Positions 57,926-64,000 of a stretch of 64,000 nt of DNA are shown piece by piece. The stretch lies in assembly GCA_007922225.1 (NCBI GenBank), contig ML679941.1, positions 57,809,849 to 57,873,848 of the forward strand. Reading direction: 5' to 3'. The DNA is from Emydura subglobosa. Taxonomy: Eukaryota > Chordata > Testudines > Chelidae. The number at the start of each line of letters is the position of its first letter. Positions within the stretch are counted from its first letter, which is position 1. Position numbers and translations under genes: made by a program. Under the pieces are notes generated by a model. That model was not told where the DNA came from. It did no database searches and saw only the letters and a list, made by a program, of their open reading frames with translations.

Positions 57926-59705
57926 ATAGAATCACAGAATCATAGAACCATGGAGTTAGAAGAGAGAGACCACATGGGTCATCTAGTGGAACCCCCTGCC
58001 AAGATGCAGGATTTATTATGTCTAAACCATCCAAGACAGATCGCTATCCAGCCTCCTTTTGAAAATCTCTAGTGAAGGAGCTTCCCCAACCTCCTGAGGC
58101 AGTCTGCTCCATTGTCCTATTGTTCATACAGTTAAGAAGGTTTTCCTGAGATTTAATCTAAATCTGCTGTGCTGTAGTTTAAACCCATTGCCTCTTGTCC
58201 TGTCCTCTGTGGCAAGAGAGAACAACTTTTCTCCATCTTTTTAATAGCAGCCTTTCAAGTATCTGACGACCGCTATCATGTTCCCCCCTTAATCTCCTCT
58301 TTTCCAAACTAAATATACCCAGATCCTTCAGCCTTTGTTCATATGGCTCACATTCCATCCTTTCAATCATCTTTGTCTCTTGCCTCTGGATCCTGTCCAG
58401 TTTCTCTACAGCTTTTCTATACATTGGTGACCAAAACTGGACACTATTCCAGCTGATGACTAACCAGCACCAAGTCGAGTGGTATTGTCACCTGTTGTGA
58501 CTTGCATGCTATGCCTCTGTTAATGCAACCTAAAATTGCATTTTTTTTTTTGCAACAGCATTGCATTGCTGGCTTATGTAGAGGTTATGATCCACCACAA
58601 CTCCCAGATCCTTCTCAGCAATGCTGCTGCCAAGCCAGTTATCCCCCATGCTGTAATTGTGCATTTGTTTTTTCTTCCCTAAGTGTAGCACCTTACAGTT
58701 GTCTTTGCTGAATTTCATTTTGTTGTCTGTAGCCCAGTTCTCCATTTTATCAAGATCCCTTTGAATTTTAGCTCTATCCTCCAAAGTGTTTGCAACCTGC
58801 TCCCCCAGATTTGTGTCATCTTCATGTGTGATCAGTATGCTCTATTTTTACATCCAGTCATTAACAAAGATGTTAAATAACACTGGACCCAGAGCAGATC
58901 CCTATGAAACAACCATTTGAGACCTCCTTCCATTCTGACATCATTCCATTAATTGCTACTCTTTGTTTGCGCTTGTCTAACCAAGTATGAATCCACTTTA
59001 TGGTAGTTTTACTGAGCTCTCATTTCTGTAGCTTACTTATCAGAATGTCATGTGGAATTATGTCAAAATCCTTGATGAAATGAAGTCCAGATACTTTATG
59101 TCCACCACATTCCCTCTATCCACCAAACCAATTACCATGTCAAAGAAGGAAATCAAGCTGGTTTGGCATGATTTGTTCTTAGTAAATCCATGTCACGTGC
59201 TAGTGATTACCCTTTCATCCTCCAGGTATTCACAAATTGAATGTTTTATACATGGCTCTAGTAACTTCCCAGGTATCAAAGTCAGGCTGACCGGTCTATA
59301 GTTCCCTGCCTCCTCCTTTTTCCCCTTTTTATAGATGGTCACTCCATTAGAACCTTCTCTATTTTTGCAGGACCTTTCCTATCATCCATAAGTTTGCAAA
59401 CATTATTAACCGTGGATCTGAGATTTCTTCAGCCAATTCCTTCAGCACTGTGGGGTGAATAGCATCAGGCCCCACTGACTTGAATTCATTCAATTTGGTC
59501 AGAAGATCTCTGACATCTTCATTACTTATCCTGACCTGCATTTGCTAGTTGTCTGGTCACATTTTATTTTTTGTGAGAAGACTGAAGCAAAGTAGGCATT
59601 GAGCAGCTCTGCCTTCCTATCATTTTCTATTACCAGCTCACCTTTTCGGTTGAGTCCTAACCTTTTTCCACAAAGCGTCTTCTTTTAATTCATTGAATTT
59701 TGCAC
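57926..59705 (-). mobile_element. CR1 LINE of a second lineage, 5'-truncated, minus strand
   Basis: About 1.8 kb. The 3' end at the left carries ATAGAATCACAGAATCATAG on the plus strand. This is the octamer-like tail typical of bird- and crocodile-type CR1, unlike the TATGGCCATTCTTATG terminus of the copies at 6895 and 25517. The 5' break near 59705 lies upstream of the IHP region. Confidence 0.9.
58179..59620 (-). pseudogene. CR1 ORF2 remnant with both catalytic aspartate codons kept
   Basis: Minus-strand pieces in order are 59359-59541, with the KLNEFKSVGPDAIHPTVLKELAEEI region, then an NIFVNDW stretch near 58870, and the catalytic stretch reading His-Glu-Asp-Asp-Thr, where the paired aspartate codons survive (plus strand 58815-58820). 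Next comes 58530-58784, with DLDKMENWATDNKMKFSKDNCKVLHLG and EKDLGVVVDHNL, and last 58179-58424, with KLDRIQRQETKMI and RLKDLGIFSLEKRRLRG. Frameshifts and stops separate the pieces and the N-terminal half is missing, so no enzyme can be made. Confidence 0.88.
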
Positions 59706-61640
59706 TGAGAAGTCAAATGGTCACCTGCATTTACACAAATGTGTACATGCATCTTATGGAGATTCTGGTGTGACTATGAGGCTAATGAAAGTCAGATGTT
59801 ATTAATAGTAAAGCTAGACGTGAGATATGAAGTTCAGAGCTGAATCTGAACTTTTACAAAAGCAAATGATGTTTGGATTTCAGGGCTGGACTAAGGTAAA
59901 AGGCCTTCATTACTGCAAAACTGTGAGACCACTTAGCAAACATCTCTTCTGAAACCAAGTTGTTTGAAAACTGTCCCTTGTAAACATTTTTGTTCCTCCA
60001 TGCTAGTATGTTGTGACTATTTGGCCAATATCCATACAACAAACAGCTTCCTGGGTGTGTTATATAGACCTAGTTATAGGTCTTTCCTTCAGCTGCATAG
60101 AGTGTGCACTCCCATCTGACTGATTTCCTCTCATCTTCAGCAGGCGCTGACTGCAGGTGCTGGAGCTGTGAGCTTGCTGCCTGCAATCTGTGGATAAGGC
60201 AGCAAATAGAAAAGTCAGGATGGTCCTTGCTATGCTCGGAATGCAGCTGTGCTTCAGTAATGGGGCTGCTGCTATAGTGCACCCTCTCTTCCCTCCCATT
60301 CTTTCAGAGCACCCATCTCTCCTTTCCTTCCCCAGAGATATGGCCCCTCTCCCTGTTTTTCAGGGAGAGTGAAGAGAGGCTGAGAAGATGGTAAGAGAGG
60401 CTATAGATGGAGAGAAAGAAAGAATGATAGGTGTCACATGAAGGGGGTTAGGAGACGTTATGTGAACTCTCCTTCCCAAAATTACTATTTATTTGTATTA
60501 TGATAAGGCATAGAGGCTACAATCAAAATTAGGTCAGTATTTTTCTCTGAAAAACACAACATCTTAAATCATGGGATATTAAAACAGTGCATCTTTTATT
60601 ATTAAATTGTAACATGAGGCTGCTTCCTTTTTACAAGGTAATATCTGTATTCTTCACTGAAAAACACTCAGTGAATAAGACAGAGGTTCATTACCCCAGG
60701 CTATGGTTACTACCAAGTTATGGGAAGTTGTTCTTGTACTGAGTTTTTTAATGAAATAGTCAAATGTTAATTTAATAAGAAGAAAATGAATACAGAAATC
60801 GGAACAGTCTGCCAAAATGCTGAGAAGTGAATTAAACATATATATGTGAAAATATATTTTTTCAGCTCTTTCACCTGCTATCATCCTACTTTGCCATTTT
60901 CTTTTCCTGCTACTTTCCTTATTATCTCCTTTCTCCACTACCACATAATGATACAGTGATTATGCAAATCCCTTCACTTTGAATGGCTATTAATGTCTGT
61001 CAGCCTATCAAGGTCCAGAGATTTGCATACTGTGCAGAGATTGAGAAATAACTGAGCAGTGATTACATAAATCAGGTCTACATGCAAATCAGGCCCATAA
61101 CCAATCATAGTGCAAGGAATTGGGTAACTTAGGGGAAACTGCAGCACTATGAATCAGTAACAGTTCTGCATTCTGTCTGAGACAATCCCATTTCAGTATA
61201 ATGAATTTTAATAGGAAAAAAAAAAGAATATCTTAATCCTTCCCTCAGGAGAATTATATGAATATGTACAGTTGTAGTTTATCATTAGGCAGGTGACAAT
61301 AATATTAACATGCAAATATTAAAATTAGTCTAAAGAAAAACAAGAAACATTTGGGGTTTTATGCATGCTGTATTTTAAAAAGAATCCAGATTAGGACTAT
61401 TACAAAAACACACTGCATAATGCAAAATACGCTTTAATATAATGTGTTCACATCATCCAAGGTGCTCCTTACTCTCTTGTCAACACTCAGGAGTTAGATC
61501 AGGGATACTCAGTGATCCAGGAGCCAAATTAGTGATGAACATTACCCGAAAGAGCCACAGTAGTTGTGAATTCATTGTTTCATGTACTGTAGTTCTATTG
61601 ATATTTAAACTGTATAATAGGGGAAATATTTAATTATATA
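59706..61640. other. No recognisable gene
   Basis: Unassigned, including a pyrimidine-rich stretch at 60290-60330. ATGCAAAT occurs at 61083 and ATTTGCAT at 61021. Two octamer words in a region of this base composition are not evidence of regulation. Confidence 0.4.
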
Positions 61641-61647
61641 TATATAG

Positions 61648-61791
61648 TGACAAAGCTCTTCCTCTACCGTGGTGGGTCCAGCGCTTCCTTCTAGCAGTAG
61701 ATCAGGGAACTGCTTTGCCCTTTAGTGTTCTTCCACCCTCTAGTGGTGGGGGAGGATAGTACAGCCTCTCTAAGTTAGCCGCTTCCTGCTG
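61648..61791 (-). repeat. 3' LTR remnant, 144 bp
   Basis: It matches 62978-63123. The match stops abruptly after GCTTCCTGCTG. Sequence to its right belongs to the end of gag, which marks the deletion point. Confidence 0.85.
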
Positions 61792-61799
61792 GTAAATTG

Positions 61800-62909
61800 G
61801 AATGGCTGAAGGGACAGGAACCACCTGGTCACCCTTGCTCCCTCAAGGAGGATCAGGGTGCAGAGGTATGCCCAGCTCCCTAAATTACATTGCATGGGAT
61901 CCTCGGCATTAGGGTACTGGGCTGCAATATGCACCAACTACCCGCACACATAATACTGGTACACGGTCATAGGCAGCCCTCTATTCTTTGGGCTAGGGGA
62001 TCTGACCCTCTAGTTCATTTTGCCTAGGTCACCCCATCTTTTTGCGGCCTCTGGCTGACCCTTGGCTTCTTTCCCCTAACCCTTCCCAGTTCCTCAGTTG
62101 CTCGAACTCCAGGGATCGATGCTGGTGGCTTGACTCAGAGGGAGTCTTCCCTGGTGCTCGGGAGAGCCCTCTGGCTGCCAACTGTTTTTCTACCAGTGTG
62201 ACTACCTCATCATAGGAGGAAGAGTCGTTCTGGCTTACCCATGCCCGGAGGTCTGGAGGTAGTCCCCTCATGTATCGGTCGATTACCAGCTCTTCCAGAA
62301 TCTCTTCTGGACTATGGACCTTAGGTTGCAGCCACTGCCATGCAAGGTGGGCAAGCTCAAGCAATTGGGACCTCAGGGGCTTGCTTTCTTGGTACTTCCA
62401 CACATGATACCTCTGGGCTTGCACGGCCTCTGTTACTCCTGATTGGGCCAGGATCTCTGCTTTCAGCTGTGGGTAGTCAGCTGAGGCCTCAGTGGACGTG
62501 TCATGGTAGGCCTTTTGGGCTTCCCCACACAGAAAAGAAGTGAGAATGCTGACCCACTGGTCCTGGGGCTAGGTCTTATGCAATGCAATCATCTCAAAAG
62601 CCAGAAGGTATGCCTCCACAGCATCTTCAACAGTCATCTTTGGTAGGTAGCTGGTGGCTCTCCAGGCTTGCATTCCATCAGTCCTGCAGGCTCGGGTGGT
62701 CAGGGTCTTTAGTTGGTCTTCACCTCTCGCAGGAGGGCTCGGTGCTGGGTTGCCTGACTCATTAGCAATTGATTGGTCTCTTGTTGCGCCCTCATTGTTT
62801 CCTGCTGGGAAGTCATCCGGGCCCTGGTGGCCTCTTGTTGGGCCACTGTGGCCTGTACTAGTGCCCTCACCACATCATTCATTATGGTGAAGGAAAAACA
62901 CATGCACAC
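61800..62909 (-). pseudogene. Gag polyprotein remnant with SCAN-like capsid region
   Basis: The N-terminal part (62709-62909) starts near a Met codon at 62879-62881 and gives NDVVRALVQATVAQQEATRA, then a glutamine-rich helix. From about 62700 to 62430 the frame shifts and stops interrupt it, but capsid-type pieces such as [13 protein letters not shown] and [12 protein letters not shown] can be read. Segment 62029-62424 is one open 131-codon piece with [38 protein letters not shown] and [12 protein letters not shown], the signature of a SCAN-like fold. A zinc-knuckle-like remnant (around 61890-61950, GHIAAQ-type in a shifted frame) follows. Gag normally assembles the particle. SCAN domains of vertebrate zinc-finger proteins are known to derive from this gypsy capsid type. 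Disruption rules out function. Confidence 0.85.
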
Positions 62910-62977
62910 ACTTTTTTGGGGGGAGTGCTTAGTCCGCTGCGCTGTTACACATATGCCTCCCTCCCCACAACACTAGT

Positions 62978-63845
62978 TGTAACAAAGCTTTTCCGCTACC
63001 TCGGTGGGTCCATGACTTCCTTCTAGTGGTAGGTCAGGGAACTACTTCACCCCTTAGTCTTCTTCCACCCTCTAGTGGTGGGGGAGGGTAATACAACCTC
63101 TCTAAGATGGCCGCTCCCTGCTGTCTCCTGGTCCTGTCTATGGTTCTCACAGGGCCTTGCCTCTTTGCTAGGGTTCTTGCCCCTCCAGTGAATGGCCAGT
63201 AGGAGGTGTAGGGGGCTGAGTCACACCCTCAACTCCAGGTCCCAACCCAGGGACCCTACAAGTCAAAGCCTTGAGCTGTGGCTTCAGGAAAGCTGCTAGC
63301 TTCCCTGGGTTACTCCCCATGCCCCTTGATTTAATGTCCATACCCTGCTCAGACAGGGGTCCCTCCTGGCCTCCTTACCAGGGAAGGCTCTTGACCCCTG
63401 ACAGCCCCACTGGGTGTGGTAGTGCCCAAACCAAAGGGTCCAGTTCAATCTTTCCCTTCTGGTAGGGTCTCTTCCCTTAGGCCTCCAGTCCTGGGAAAGG
63501 TCCTTTGCCCTCCTCAGGCAAGGTTTTTCCCGCCCCCAGTCTTTGTACCTGCAGAGGTCTCTCCTGTCAGTATTCTGCTCCTTCTCCTAAACCCTCCTGG
63601 CTCTTGACAGCATCTTGCCTGCTCACACACTCAGGTAGCTCACCTCACAACTCCAGCCACACTCTTTCTCTGGAGGAGAGGCTTTTAACAAGTCCTAGAG
63701 GGGGCTTTGACTGGCTCCAGATGTGTTAATTAACTTGGAGCAACCCCTGCTCAGCTACCACGGGGGAAAGGCACTTGCTGAGCCTGGCGCTGATATATTA
63801 GTCTTCTAGCACCCTCTGGTAGCCATCTAGTCTGACCCTGTCACA
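62978..63845 (-). repeat. 5' LTR of the gypsy/Gmr1-like element, 868 bp
   Basis: The minus-strand start TGTGACAGGGTCAGAC and end AAGCTTTGTTACA give an imperfect 7 bp terminal inverted repeat. The last 146 bp (62978-63123) match 61648-61791 with scattered changes. The ACCCTCTGGTAGCC near the right edge lies in U3. Open frames in it (62773-63729) are chance. Confidence 0.85.
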
Positions 63846-64000
63846 TTCACAATATATATTATTCTTATGGAAAATAAGTTAATAACTAACTGCAAGTTGA
63901 TCACTTAATTGGTTAATAACATAATAAAAGCATCCTGATTGGTCAATAACTTAAATTGGTTAATAATTAGATCACACAATGTTTTAATATCATGTGCTGC
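63846..64000. other. AT-rich flank
   Basis: Unassigned. ATTGGTTAATAA-type words repeat (63909, 63957), perhaps a short local duplication. Confidence 0.4.

Larger units (their letters stand above)
61648..63845 (-). mobile_element. Gypsy/Gmr1-like LTR retrotransposon, minus strand, pol deleted
   Basis: In element order the parts are the 5' LTR (63845-62978), a short leader, a broken gag (62909 to about 61800), and the last 144 bp of the 3' LTR (61791-61648). All of pol and most of the 3' LTR are missing, so one deletion joined the end of gag to the tail of the 3' LTR. The LTR starts TGTGACAGGG and ends TTGTTACA. No target duplication could be confirmed in the AT-rich flanks. I could not assign the sequence right after the 5' LTR (ACTAGTGTTGTGGG on the minus strand) to a tRNA primer site. 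Confidence 0.85.

Noticed and set aside
1..64000. CRISPR array, bacterial operon, phage or plasmid system
   Set aside because: No regularly spaced identical repeats and no prokaryotic genes. All recognisable content is vertebrate-type repeat DNA.

Overview
This window looks like intergenic or intronic DNA from a non-avian sauropsid, most likely a turtle. The turtle call rests on the repeat mix: several CR1 LINE 3' fragments, CORE-SINE/MIR-like SINEs, many foldback or TIR elements with ends close to TATGTCTACAC, gypsy-type LTR elements including one with a SCAN-like capsid, and a ZMYM1-like hAT transposase. I recognise these families from memory; nothing was searched. I found no intact host protein gene, rRNA, genuine tRNA gene, CRISPR array or bacterial-type operon. 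Almost all open frames are short and are chance frames or decayed transposon genes.

Layout. 1-3 kb: a decayed hAT element on the minus strand. 5.6-8.5 kb: a CORE-SINE split by an insertion, a second SINE, and a 1.6 kb 5'-truncated CR1 (plus). 11.4-17 kb: foldback/MITE elements, one nested in another, and a TG microsatellite. 19.3-22.5 kb: a complete-looking LTR, a second LTR, an element carrying three tRNA-like modules, a CR1 tail and a reversed SINE. 25.5-27.8 kb: a minus-strand CR1 and an interrupted foldback element. 28.8-29.5 kb: a solo LTR with a clean 6 bp target duplication. 29.5-36 kb: nothing recognised. 36.1-38.1 kb: a minus-strand copy of the 19.3 kb LTR, split by a 1.1 kb LTR with 11 bp perfect terminal inverted repeats. 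39.9-41.4 kb: a broken gypsy integrase region. 43.7-49.5 kb: two LTR-like segments, a CR1 tail and MITEs. 51.4-53.4 kb: a GC-rich block and an LTR-like segment. 56-59.7 kb: a MITE with an internal tandem repeat and a minus-strand CR1 of a second lineage. 61.6-63.8 kb: a minus-strand gypsy/Gmr1-like element with its 5' LTR, a broken gag and a remnant of the 3' LTR.

These parts do not form a pathway. The window records successive insertions, and the nesting gives a relative order. Non-autonomous elements far outnumber autonomous ones. Every transposon coding region I could read carries stops, frameshifts or truncations, so nothing here looks able to move unaided. I did not find an undescribed biological system. 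The most informative structures are the nested LTR with an uninterrupted comparison copy, the SCAN-like gag element, and the element with three tRNA-like modules.
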